Shown: piece by piece, positions 1 to 9,739 of the stretch
Position numbering within the stretch: position 1 is the first letter of the stretch
How the letters are laid out: each line of letters begins with the position of its first letter
Source: Paragonimus skrjabini miyazakii
Lineage: Eukaryota; Platyhelminthes; Trematoda; Plagiorchiida; Troglotrematidae
Length of the DNA: 64,000 nucleotides
Assembly (NCBI GenBank): GCA_014338405.1
Contig: JTDE01000698.1
Location: 59,022-123,021, forward strand
Direction: 5' to 3'
Program-made: the position numbers and the translations under genes
Notes under the pieces: generated by a model
Seen by the model: the letters and a program-made list of their open reading frames with translations, nothing else
Database searches by the model: none
What the model was told of the DNA's origin: nothing

Positions 1-2189
1 ATTTGCTTGTGCCCATAATGAAAGACGTGGGCGATTGGAATAAACGAAAACAGAACACATCCTCTGCAACTTGAGAAGACAGGTTGGCAAGTTGCGTGTT
101 AAATTAGTTTATCGATAGTTGCAACAACTCTTTGGGTATCAACAGGCACGCATTAACAAATGAATGTATCCAATATTGATGTACGTTTTTGAAATCATAC
201 CGTGGCAACCCAAGATAACAGCCATATTTTGTCTTGCTGCATGCAATAGGTTAACTGTTTTTTCTAAGAAACGTCTTTACTACTGTTTTCATTGGCAGTG
301 CTATCTGTTTAAAGCACAACTGGTAATTTTATACGTGAGAAATCGCTCGTCCGGAAAGATTAATCGGCCTTTAAACGTCATACTAAGAGTGGTCCCTTGC
401 ATTCATTCATGTTTGTTCTATATAGACGCTGGTTATTTCCGTTGAACACAAGCCCATTTGTACTGAAAAACGCATTTCGTTTTAAAATAACCTTGCTTTC
501 TGGCTTCTGAATCATGATATTTTAGTTCGTTTTATTCGGATCCCATAAAGAAGCAAAAGACGACATCTTTTGAAACTTAAAGTACATATTTTGCTGTATC
601 TGTAAAATATTCTAAAGTCGAAGCTTACGTGATCAGAAATCTGCCAGCTATGCAACTTTGGCGAGTATACAGGAGATGTAATGACAGACCTTTGGTTCCA
701 AAATTAACGACAATACGTGCCATCAACAATTGCCCTGGTACCTTTCGCCAGCCCCGGAATAACAGACAATAAAAGGTACAACTTCCTGAAATTTCGTCTT
801 GAAGGGATACTAAATCATTATGCCATGAGAAAATGGTGCTGAATAACGCATAATTGCACAATATCGGCAAACTTATTGCCGAATGTTCAAATCAACGTAT
901 GAATAAAATTCAACTACAACTGTGGTCACATGAAAACCCACAGATAGTCTAATAAACGTCGGGAACAACGACAAGTCAGTTCTGTTAACGACTTCCGTGT
1001 GGAACTTTCGTGACCGCCGGAATTACTGTTTTATCTTTTCATTCGTTCATAATTAAGGTTGTCAATGAAATTGAAACGAGCCAGGGCAAATTCTAGTTCA
1101 TGCTATTTGTCGCATCTTGTCGACATCCGTCGCCAAAGCAGCTGCCCACGTCGAGTATGTGACAACCGATGTACGCATGACGGAAAGTTGACGGCCATAC
1201 ATTTATTTCCCTTCTAGCTAATCAATTTTCCTTCTACAGTGATAGGTCTCTCAGTGACAACTGTGAGCCTACTTAGAAAACCGGACACAGCTATTTAAAT
1301 TATGCTCGCGACGAATTGTCGACCCGAAAACCGTTAATTTTGAAGTGTCATCCGGACTTGAAATTGTTTGCTTGTATAAAGTTGCTCCCACGCAATTAGT
1401 CCGCCTTGATACCTTGCTGACGAGCATTTATATCCTTAATTTCACTTACACTATTGCTCCGCTATTGGTTGGCTTGTCGTGCTTAGTGGCACTCGAGTGA
1501 ACGGTTTGCCTTGCGATTCGTAAGCTTGGTAGATCGACTATCTCAGTTTGTTTCTCTTTGCCTTCGTTTAGCTTTTTGTATTCTTCCTGTGCTTTAGCAC
1601 CATATTGGCAAAAAAATTCGTTTGTTAAACAAGCTGTTTTTATTCGTGATTGGTTGCCCAGCTGTCTGTGGATGTAGAAGGAGCTCGTTGCATCATGGAC
1701 GTGATTGATTGAGTCCTGGCATATCGACAGACGTTGCCAGCAGATTGAGCGTAGTTGGATGAGTCAGCAAACGTCCGCGGTTACCCTCAAACTTTTCTGT
1801 ATATTGCATGCACGCCAAATGAAGGACCGCAACGACAGGTTTGTGTACATTAAGCACGAACCCCTAAATCACACGAACGACTGATACTGTGAAAATACTT
1901 TCACGCTACACAACCATGGTTTGATAGACTTCATAACGACTGTCACTAATGCAAACCCCTTTATGGGCAAGATGCAACGGGTAGGCCATTAGGTAGGCCA
2001 GTTATTTACTGGATGTTTTATGAATGGTGTATATGCTAGAAGAAATGCCCGATATTGACAACCAGAAACAACAAACTGGACGGATCTATAAGACAAGTTT
2101 TGGAATCAAGTTTGTTGTTCAAAATTTAGCACCACGCACACCTGATCACAGGCTGCGTCTTCAGATAATCAGTCCGGTTGGCACACATC
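1..2189. other. Unassigned non-coding stretch
   Basis: No reading frame with a recognisable domain, no RNA gene and no repeat shared with the rest of the window was found. The open frames are short and lack splice signals or a family signature. It could be intergenic or intronic. Confidence 0.5.
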
Positions 2190-2315
2190 AAAACGACGTG
2201 TTGTCCCCCACTTTCATTCTCGGCGGAGCTCATCAGCAGTGCAAATTCTAGTCCGCATTAAAGGTGGCACCACGACCTCAAGCCTGCAAGGCTAGTGTGT
2301 TAACCACAGGGCCAG
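2190..2315 (-). repeat. tRNA-like SINE head with hammerhead-like core (remnant)
   Basis: Read on the minus strand, the stretch begins with a tRNA-like head (TGGTTAACACACTAG, then CTTGCAGGCTTGAGGTC). This resembles the A-box half of tRNA-derived SINEs; no intact B box follows. About 60 bases on comes CTGATGAG (plus positions 2229-2236), then a short GCTC/GAG helix and GAAA (2212-2215). That is the order of a hammerhead core, and it is preceded by GCACTG, similar to stem I of the SINE copies at 46.7 and 58.0 kb. Stems I and III do not close convincingly, so this is probably a decayed member of that family. The assignment is by eye. Confidence 0.35.
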
Positions 2316-3519
2316 TAATCTTACAGCAGTCAAGACCGTATAATTATATCCGAGCGCTCTGGCACGGTATCGTACGCACGGTGGTCCGCTTATCTCTCCT
2401 TTAAAAAGGTGATCAAACATGATCTTTCGGCTATACCTAATCGATAACCTTGCGATCAGGACTTATCAATTAATTTGAAGCTACCGTCTTCACTGAAACA
2501 GCTGAGTATGGTTTCAGCCATTGGTTGGAGTTCGGAGAATCGTATGATGCGTACAAAAATGTCAGTGACCCCCAATCTTATTAGTCATACACAGTTCAAG
2601 TGTGGTGATTAACGCGAATATCCAACAATGTGGACCCAAATTTTGCAGGAGGCTTCCTCACTGATTATCTTTCAGCAAACAGTCACCGTCAACAAACAAC
2701 TCTGCGTAAGGCTTCACGTACTAAGCAATATTAACCATTAATCACCCTTTCACCAATTGCCTACGAACAACCATTAGAGCCAACTCTTTTACCAAGGCAG
2801 CTGTTGAGTTTGTTAAGGTTTGTTACATCATGTTTGAGATTGCTCACATTTGTTTGATCAATGTTAATGAGTGGCTCCACGTTTCATTATCTTCCTTGAG
2901 TGAACTGCATTACTCATCTTCACTTTTACATCAGCCACTGCTATCTTGCACCTTACTCTTATTCCGTCGGAGCCCTATCAATTATGGAATGTCAAAAATA
3001 GACATTCGTCTTCTACAGTTTTGTATTGAGTAACTTATAATACCTATAACTTCTCGATGCGCGAAAATTCGTTCTACTCCGACCCAACCAATGGCCAATC
3101 ATCCCTCTATTAGTGACCGGTGTCTAGTTGCCAATTTTGTTACCCGGGCACATTTATGTTTCAGTTTCTGAACACTTTTCACATTCGAGGTGGGAGATTT
3201 AATGTTTTGTATTTTTGTTCATCTGATACCGCGTTAAATTAAGTCTTTACGAACGCCTTCTTAACCATTACTCATGCTGGATATTGGGAAAGATATTGAT
3301 TACAACCAAAGTTTGCGCGTAACTCGGTGTGAACTGGAATCATTGGTGAACAATTCAATAGAAGTTGTCATTGTACTTTTCATACACATTCCAAGCAGTA
3401 GCGAAATGCCTGACCTTAACCTTGGTTGGAATTATCTTCTCATATCACGAAATTGAATAAAAACGGAAATGGGATGATATTGCTCGATTTATTTACGAAC
3501 GCATTTCAAGGCATCTTGT
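2316..3519. other. Unassigned non-coding stretch
   Basis: Nothing recognisable. A 67-codon open frame at 2830-3033 is rich in Ser and Leu but has no splice or domain support. Confidence 0.45.
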
Positions 3520-3720
3520 GATAGTTTGGAATACGTATTAGTAATCAGAAATGTACTTAGCTCAAACCCAGAGCTAGTTTCTACGCAGTAGTAATAACGC
3601 AGCACGTCAGCCAACGAAGTCGTAATGTATTCAATATCGGTACAATGGAATTATGTATGCGGTAACACAACAATGGCACATAATATTTCGTTATGATTTA
3701 CAATCAACACAATCTGTACC
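3520..3720. repeat. Dispersed repeat family A, copy 1
   Basis: About 200 bp match 29873-30074 in the same orientation with scattered substitutions and small indels. Shared landmarks are GATAGTTTGGAATAC, the block CTACGCAGTAGTAATAACGC near the middle and TTCGTTATGATTTACA near the end. It has no coding potential. The copy does not resemble the Penelope or hammerhead families here, so it is an independent interspersed repeat of unknown class. Confidence 0.7.
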
Positions 3721-4320
3721 GGGGTAAGTAACAGAACCTTCATACGTACACATATATCGGTGTATAAACTTGAATGGCAGCAGAGAAGACCAAATCCCAG
3801 AGTTCACAATCATTGTCACTGTCATGGCAGGGACAACTTCATAAAGAGTCGTTTATAAACATAACGTGGGTTTCAGCTTTCAGACGTCAACAGCTCCAGA
3901 AAAATGCAGTAATCGATTGTTTATGACAGATATGTTTGCATCAAGGATACCGTTTAAAAACGTTGGTTCGTCAGGGACCAGCCTACGGTAGTAATTGCGG
4001 AATTACGTGTATCAATCAGTTTTTTCGCAAGATCGCATTAATGTTGCTTCATTAGACTGCGATGGACAATAGATAATGCAGGCTCCTTGTTTGGCTTTAG
4101 TGTGATGAGTTTTGCGACCTGTATTTGATCCACTGAAAAGTAGGCTACATTACCGTAATCAGCAACTGGCGCACAGTTGTGCCTACATGGGATGCTGTGC
4201 ATCCACATCGATGTACCGAGATAACGGTGGATTTAATCGACACACAGGGTGTTAGAGTCCAGAATATTTTCAACGGGAGAACCGCAGTTTATGTTTTCGC
4301 AGAATAACAAACTAGATGAC
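3721..4320. other. Unassigned non-coding stretch left of the PLE
   Basis: No feature seen up to the target-site duplication of the Penelope-like element. Confidence 0.45.
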
Positions 4321-4334
4321 GGTTAATTATTTGA
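4321..4334. repeat. Target-site duplication, left copy
   Basis: GGTTAATTATTTGA lies directly left of the Penelope-like element and recurs exactly, in the same orientation, at 6021-6034 directly right of it. A perfect 14-bp direct repeat at both boundaries marks the insertion limits independently of the coding match. Confidence 0.85.
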
Positions 4335-4351
4335 AACAGTTAGTTTCCTTC

Positions 4352-4529
4352 AGAAATTTGAACAAAACAGTCAGGACACGAAAACTGGTAGATGAAAGCG
4401 TTTCGTATTGACTCATCAGTACCAAATTTACAATAACATGGATCGGTTTTTTATAGCAAACAATTCAGTGGGTTGATAATCAATAAGCGGGTTAAGGTAA
4501 GTCACTAGAACCAAGGAAGGGTCAAGTTC
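4352..4529 (-). repeat. PLE inverted 3'-end arm (left)
   Basis: This is the reverse complement of 5844-6020, with about a dozen differences by eye over about 178 bp. It carries the last part of the endonuclease reading frame, the hammerhead and the 3' tail, all on the minus strand. The junction to sense-strand RT sequence is abrupt at 4529/4530. The 17 bp between the target duplication and this arm (4335-4351) have no partner on the right. Confidence 0.88.
4385..4425 (-). ncRNA. Hammerhead ribozyme, second PLE copy (stem III damaged)
   Basis: On the minus strand stem I TTGGTA/TACCAG, core CTGATGA, stem II GTCAATAC and GAAA are the same as in the copy at 5948-5988. The stem III segment reads CGCTTTCA instead of TGCTTGCA and can no longer close properly, so self-cleavage is doubtful. 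It lies inside the inverted arm, so both DNA strands of this element encode a hammerhead-like sequence. Confidence 0.7.
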
Positions 4530-4531
4530 TA

Positions 4532-4972
4532 ACTCCACTGAAACGAAAGGTTCAGGCGCACTCCATCAAAGATTCTCTGGAGTTGATTAACGACTTGAAC
4601 AAACTTAACATTGCGAATGAACTGATGTGTTCTATAGACGTCCAGTCGCTGTTCACAAACGTCCCTATGCATGAAACGATTGATCATATTTGTGAGCTCG
4701 TTGAATCGAACCACATTGCGTTGCCACTGCCAACCGATATACTGAGAGAAAGTTTGTTGCTCTGCACTGAGAATGTCAGTTTTAGTTTACTCGAGCGGTC
4801 CTACCACCAAATAGATGGAGTAGCCATGGGAAGCCCGCTTGGTCCCATCCTAGCAGACTTCTTCATGTCAAAAATTGAGCAGGAGCTAGCAACCGAGATA
4901 GCAGGTTTGCCATACTACAAGCGTTACGTCGACGACACTGATATTCAGTCAATTCAAACAGGTAATAGTTAA
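4532..4972 (+). pseudogene. Penelope-like reverse transcriptase, 5'-truncated
   Basis: The frame is open from the inverted-arm junction and would encode the palm of a Penelope-type reverse transcriptase, which copies element RNA into DNA at a nicked target. Visible motifs are SIDVQSLFTNVP at 4631-4666 (motif A with the catalytic Asp), GVAMGSPLGPILADFFM at 4817-4867 (motif B) and YVDD at 4925-4936 (motif C catalytic pair). The fingers and the N-terminal region are missing, because the element starts only about 30 codons before motif A. After YVDDTDIQSIQ the frame runs into a stop. The protein continues at 4977 in another frame, so a frameshift lies near 4960-4976. All catalytic residues seen are intact, which suggests fairly recent inactivation. 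Confidence 0.9.
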
Positions 4973-4976
4973 CTTA

Positions 4977-5945
4977 GTGCAACGTCTAAATAGTTGTCAC
5001 TGTAACCTGAAGGTTACGTGTGAATTTGAGGCCAACAATTGTCTGCCATTTCTAGACATACTAATATGTCGCCGAGAAGATGGCTCGATTAGAAGAGCTG
5101 TCTATAGGAAACCCACATGGTCCGGCCAATGCATGAACATCAACAGTTTCACACCAATCCGACCTAAACGAGCACTAATAAATAAACTGTTCACACGAAC
5201 AAGACGAATCTGTACTCACGACAGTCTTGCGGAGGAACTAGACTTGATCACCTCTGTTTTATAATCTAACGGTTACCCTAAAAAATTCATAGAAAGGCAT
5301 AGCAAGCAAAAAACACCGTCTGAAGAAGTGATCACTGTAGAGGAAAAGAGGGTTTACATAGAGTTGCTTTTCAAGGGTGACCACATCATGCTGCAAACAA
5401 CACAACGACTGAGAAGTTCACTTAAACGAACATTTAACGCGGCTGAACTCCTTGTACTCTCTCGGACCCAAAAGTTACCAGTGCCTTCAATCAAAGGAGA
5501 CCAGCCTATCGGTGCCACCTCACAATGTGTTTACCAATTTACATGTTACTGCGGTGAAAGTTACATAGGCAGAACCGAAAGCTGTCTGATCTCCAGAATG
5601 AAGGAACACTTGCCCAAATGGATGCAAAAGTCCGTGTTACCGGAGAACGGCAATGTTGCTGAAACACGTAAACAGCCAGTTTCATCAGTCGCTAGACACG
5701 CCCTGACCACTGGTCATGCTATCGATCCAGCTTGTGCATTCAGAGTTCTGTTGCGTCACTCCAATTCAAGATTCCTGAGAGTTGCTGAAGCTCCAGCAAT
5801 CAATCGCTTCAAGCCAGCTCTGTGTTCAGAAAAAACTGTTTGTGAACTTGACCCTTCCTTGGACCTAGTGACTTACCTTAGCCCGCTTATTGATTATCAA
5901 CCCACTGAATTGTTTGCTATAAAAAGCCGATCCATGTTATTGTAA
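4977..5945 (+). pseudogene. PLE RT thumb/linker plus GIY-YIG endonuclease
   Basis: This continues the element protein after the frameshift. The first part contains LPFLDILI and VYRKPTWSGQ, conserved just downstream of the PLE RT core. An in-frame TAA at 5262-5264 interrupts it, and the same frame resumes with NGYPKKFI. The C-terminal domain is the GIY-YIG nuclease that nicks the target: CVYQFTC from 5526, SYIG around 5559-5570, then R..MKEH (His near 5607), followed by RHALTTGHAID. This family has a VY/YIG variant of the GIY/YIG pair, as seen here. The frame ends two bases before the hammerhead. The single stop and the upstream frameshift make it a pseudogene. Confidence 0.9.
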
Positions 5946-6020
5946 AGTTGGTACTGATGAGTCAATACGAAATGCTTGCATCTACCAGTTTTCGTTTTCT
6001 GACTGTTTTGTTCAAATTCA
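5844..6020 (+). repeat. PLE 3'-end arm (right, sense copy)
   Basis: Sense partner of 4352-4529. It covers the endonuclease C-terminus, the ribozyme and the terminal TTTTCTGACTGTTTTG. Together the two arms would let a transcript of the whole insertion fold back over about 177 bp. Confidence 0.88.
5948..5988 (+). ncRNA. Minimal type I hammerhead ribozyme (PLE)
   Basis: All core elements are present in order. Stem I is TTGGTA/TACCAG (5948-5953 with 5983-5988). The core CTGATGA is at 5954-5960. A very short stem II follows, GT-CAAT-AC at 5961-5968. GAAA is at 5969-5972. Stem III is ATGC/GCAT with a TT loop (5972-5980), and the cleavage position is C5982. Core positions match the hammerhead consensus without substitution. 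Hammerheads next to the ORF are established in Penelope-like elements; the short stem II/III form is typical there and may work as a dimer. It sits three bases after the stop of the endonuclease frame. Confidence 0.85.
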
Positions 6021-6034
6021 GGTTAATTATTTGA
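6021..6034. repeat. Target-site duplication, right copy
   Basis: Exact second copy of the 14-bp sequence at 4321-4334, immediately after the element's terminal TTCAAATTCA. Confidence 0.85.
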
Positions 6035-9000
6035 CATGTGTTAACGTCTTCAAAGGGGAAGCAAAGGAATAATGACATTTTTGACACTCTTAGGTAGAAA
6101 TAATACCTCAAGCAGCTGTTTGAATTTCGCGATAAACGGTTTAGAAGAACAGTTTTGGTATAGTGCGGTCCCTAACAAAGCCATGTCTTCATAATCTGCA
6201 TTCTTGGTGCAAACAACTCTGGCATACACGGTCAATTACTGCATTTTTCTGATGCTGTTGACTTCTGACAGCTGAAACCTACGTTATGTTCAGATACAAT
6301 TGTTTGTAGGATTGCCCCTGGCATAACATTGGTCAGGATTGTGATTTGGTTAACTCTGTTGCCATTCAATTTCTCACACCGATATATGAATGTTCTGTTG
6401 CTTACCTTGGTACAGATACAATGAAATTTGTTTGTATACATATTGAGCAATATCACCCCCATTTTCTTATTGTTTCAGGTGGTTTTGTATACCGGAATAC
6501 GATTGTTTATTTCCACATAATTCGATGCGTTTTTTTACGGGTGTTTGTTATTTCTGCTTTTTGTGTGTCTTAATTGCAAGTGTGTTGAGGAGTGGTAGTG
6601 GAAAACCATACGTGAAATATTCCGACAGCCTGTTCTTTGCTGACGGATCCCACTTCCTCATGGATATCTTCAGTTAGAGAGCAGCTCTTAGGTTCAGCTT
6701 CCGGTGTATATTTTGCAACATTGTCACAGAGTGACAACATTATTATCTGTCATCAACGTCCAGAAAGTATGGCGCATTTAGCACAGCGGGCATACAAAAT
6801 CCATACTATCATACATTTTGCGGAAACATTGTTAGAAGACATCGGCATTGGCTAGACACACCAAAGTCACTTTGGAGTTTACGCTCAAAATTTTGTCCCC
6901 GATTGAATTCCCCAAATGCTACTTCCATCGTATATTTTCCCTTACCGCATTTAAACAGCAGAGTATTTGTGGGAAATTTGATAAACCTGAATTATTGCAT
7001 TCATAGACACCTATATGTGTACCTTGTACAGACTAACAGAAAACGGAAATAACTTAACCTCACATTATCTACAGGCTTCATCGCATGAAACATCCCAAAA
7101 CTATTGTAAATAATACAAAATATGTGAGTGCTATTTTCATTTGCTTTATTACACGAACTAAAACCGGGAATTATCGCCTTGTTCAGGGCTCACACATACC
7201 GGTAACTAATTAACCTTCAGTATTGTATCATCTAATTCAATCCATTACGTACATCTTAAGTAATGCTCGTAAGTTTGTAAGCAGCCTGCTAAATTGCTTT
7301 TGGCGATTTAGAGTAATTCCCACCGTAACGCCTACTCGACAATTCCAATGACGCTTGTTCAGACAGTCGGGTTAACAGGACTATCTTCCAAGTCCAAAGA
7401 ACATCAGAAAAGGCGATTGCAATGATTGGAATTTATACGGTACTGTTTAGTAAAATCACAATAAAGGTACTATCTTACCTTGAATGTGATTTAACCGGAT
7501 ACATAAATTACTCAGCAAAGGCGTTCTAAATTGTATAACTGAACACAAGTCCAGAACTAGCCACTGGTTAATGGGAAATCACATCACTGAAACAATCGGG
7601 TGCAGATGAAGGTGAGGACCTTTCGACCAATACCAAAAAAGAAGTTTTAACAGATCACTAATGATAGTTTTGAACATAAGGAAAGCTAACATTTTATGCG
7701 TAATTATGGTGTAGAATTAATCATGATCGTTTACTACACACAGCAAAGACAAATAACAGCAACTTCAGGATTGGCTTTTTACAAACAAACCAAACATGTC
7801 TCAACAGATTCATCTCCCCACACCATACCAAACAAAAGACGACAAGCGTACCAGACGAACTTCAACAGATCCAACACAACCTTTCCTCAAACGGTTTCTC
7901 TATACACCAGACAGTGTTTCTGATAATTCACCTTGGGAATAATTAACTTATTAGAACTGTGGAAAGTAGGCAATGTATTCAGTTAGTAAAAGCAAAATCT
8001 ACAGCAATTCTATACCCGTCAGCACACAAACATTTCAGCAATGACTGGTTCGGACACTGAATAGATTGACATTTTTCGGAAGAACTAAGCGACTTGTTGA
8101 TGTGAAATAATCACTGATTCTCTTAACCTGACTACGAAGGATTTGTCTGTTACCGGAGTCTGCTATCCACCAAAATTTGGCTGGTTGGCTAAAACAGTAC
8201 TCACGGCCAAACGTACTTTCGACAAGTGCACGTGATGGTTGCTGATGGCAAGGAGTGACACGATTACACTAATAATTGATTGTGTGGCCCGTGTTGTGGT
8301 CAAGGATGAGTGATGCTTTTTAATTCGTTTGGACGGACATCTGGTTATCGTGCTAAACCGTTCAGCAATAACAAGTGAATGCATAATAAAGCATTGGCCA
8401 TGGACAGTCTGTCTTTGAAACTATTTCCCAGCATTGATGTGGAAGTAAACCAGCTCCACAATTAGATGTCATTGAGAGTTGAGTTATCGTGGCCGCAGAA
8501 AATATCACATCCCCTGTTCAGTGGCTATTGCTTCTCTGAACGGGATTGAGGTGAGTACAGGTTTCGTTCCAACACTGATAACAGGGGTCATTGTTCGATA
8601 TGGAGACTACGTTTTGTGCAATACATCTGTCCGGATAACCGTTTTCTGAAAGCATATTATTGGGAAAATGAAGGGTGGCCTCCAAGCTGTACCCTGCGCA
8701 AATTTTGTTGAAGCGGAGGCGGGTCAAGTTCTTTTCCCTTTGTCGGAAACAAGGTTATAGAACTTAGTACACCGGTCCGTTTGGGTGTCTACCTAATCAC
8801 ATGGACCCATCAGGGCGTCTGCACACATTAACATAAACGAATTGAGGTGCCTGATTCATCTCCAGTTCAGCAGTGTACTTAATGGAATAGTACGCTCAGA
8901 TGAATACTGAGAGGGCACGTTTTATTCTTCCCTTGACTGAATAAATAGCAAAACTATCGTTAGAAGTTGAACACTAGTAGATGTTGACATTTCATATTTG

Positions 9001-9094
9001 CTCGTCACTATCAAATAACCAATAACATGGTTACTTTGTTCACACACCTCGAGTACTGCAGACTATAACTGGGAAAATGTTCGTGTTTTTGTTA
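6035..9094. other. No firm gene; weak splice-bounded candidates at 8.2-8.7 kb
   Basis: No repeat or domain is recognised. Three weak exon-like objects occur. On the minus strand, 8518-8693 follows an AG acceptor and is open for 57 residues to a stop, with CYQC and NETC near its end. Also on the minus strand, 8205-8241 is 37 nt between CCATCAG and GTGAGT. On the plus strand, 8522-8550 is 29 nt between CCCCTGTTCAG and GTGAGT. They overlap or disagree in phase, so none is called as a gene. Confidence 0.3.
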
Positions 9095-9166
9095 GTTGGT
9101 GCTGACAAACCAGAACGAAATGCTAGCATCTACTAGTGTTCGTTTTCTAACTGTTTTGTTCAAATC
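9095..9166 (+). mobile_element. PLE 3'-terminal fragment with decayed hammerhead
   Basis: About 70 bp match the 3' end of the element at 5948-6018. GAACGAAATGC, the stem III hairpin TGC-TA-GCA, then TCTACTAG and TCTAACTGTTTTGTTCAAAT are all recognisable. The ribozyme core is CTGACAA instead of CTGATGA, so catalysis is unlikely. No endonuclease or RT sequence is attached, which makes this a 5'-truncated insertion or a remnant. Confidence 0.75.
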
Positions 9167-9694
9167 ACTTAAGGCATATAACTGTTTTGAAAATATCGTT
9201 GACACATAGTCGGTGAAGGCGAATTTCTTTAATGTCCAAGTAGGGTTTCCCAATGTCCAACCTTCCGAAGAAGATACCTGTAACAATTGGACTCAAGGAG
9301 GAGCCTACAACCACGTCCTCAAGCTGTCACTAAATTCGCCATCGAGCTGCACGTTAACCTTTCATGGCGAGAGAAAATACCTAAAAGCTTTATTCGGAAG
9401 TTTTAGTTCTACGATTGTTTGATCAATCTATTCATTAAAAAGGTCGGTCGGTTCTCGCAGTGTCATGTTCCCGAGTAGAGAGGTGACATCAAGCAAGCGC
9501 AGTGTGTCATGGTGTGTAAATTCAACATGTCATTGCCAACAAATCTGAATCTATCTTGAAAACTGTGTGAAAAATGTCGGCGAATCGTTTCGAGCTGGGC
9601 GGCTGACTACTGTGAAAAGCGACATTTTCCCGAAACGAATTTCGGCGAACCAGCCAAAATTTAATGCGCACGACTTATGGCCTGGCATACTTAC

Positions 9695-9739
9695 CTGCGT
9701 ATTATCGGGAACACAATAAGGAACAGGAGATTTTAAGAC
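9695..9739 (-). CDS. Candidate 45-nt micro-exon of an unknown minus-strand gene
   Basis: On the minus strand a pyrimidine-rich acceptor ending CCCCTGTTTTCAG is followed by 45 nt and then the consensus donor CAG|GTAAGTATG. Of the three phases only phase 0-0 is open, giving VLKSPVPYCVPDNTQ. Exactly 15 codons with symmetric phase fits a cassette micro-exon as found in flatworm secreted-protein genes. No flanking exon with matching phase could be assigned. A cysteine-containing terminal frame at 8518-8693 on the same strand is phase 1 and would need an exon between. A chance match remains possible. Confidence 0.33.

Larger units (their letters stand above)
4335..6020 (+). mobile_element. Penelope-like retroelement (inactive copy)
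   Basis: A 1,686-bp insertion bounded by a perfect 14-bp duplication. In order it holds an inverted copy of its own 3' end (4352-4529), a 5'-truncated reverse transcriptase, the thumb/linker, a GIY-YIG endonuclease (to 5945), a hammerhead ribozyme (5948-5988) and a short 3' tail ending TTCAAATTCA. RT joined to GIY-YIG is diagnostic of the canonical Penelope group. The copy lacks the RT N-terminus, has a frameshift near 4960-4976 and an in-frame TAA at 5262-5264, so it cannot encode a working protein. The inverted partial copy at one end is a known habit of Penelope elements. Confidence 0.92.
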
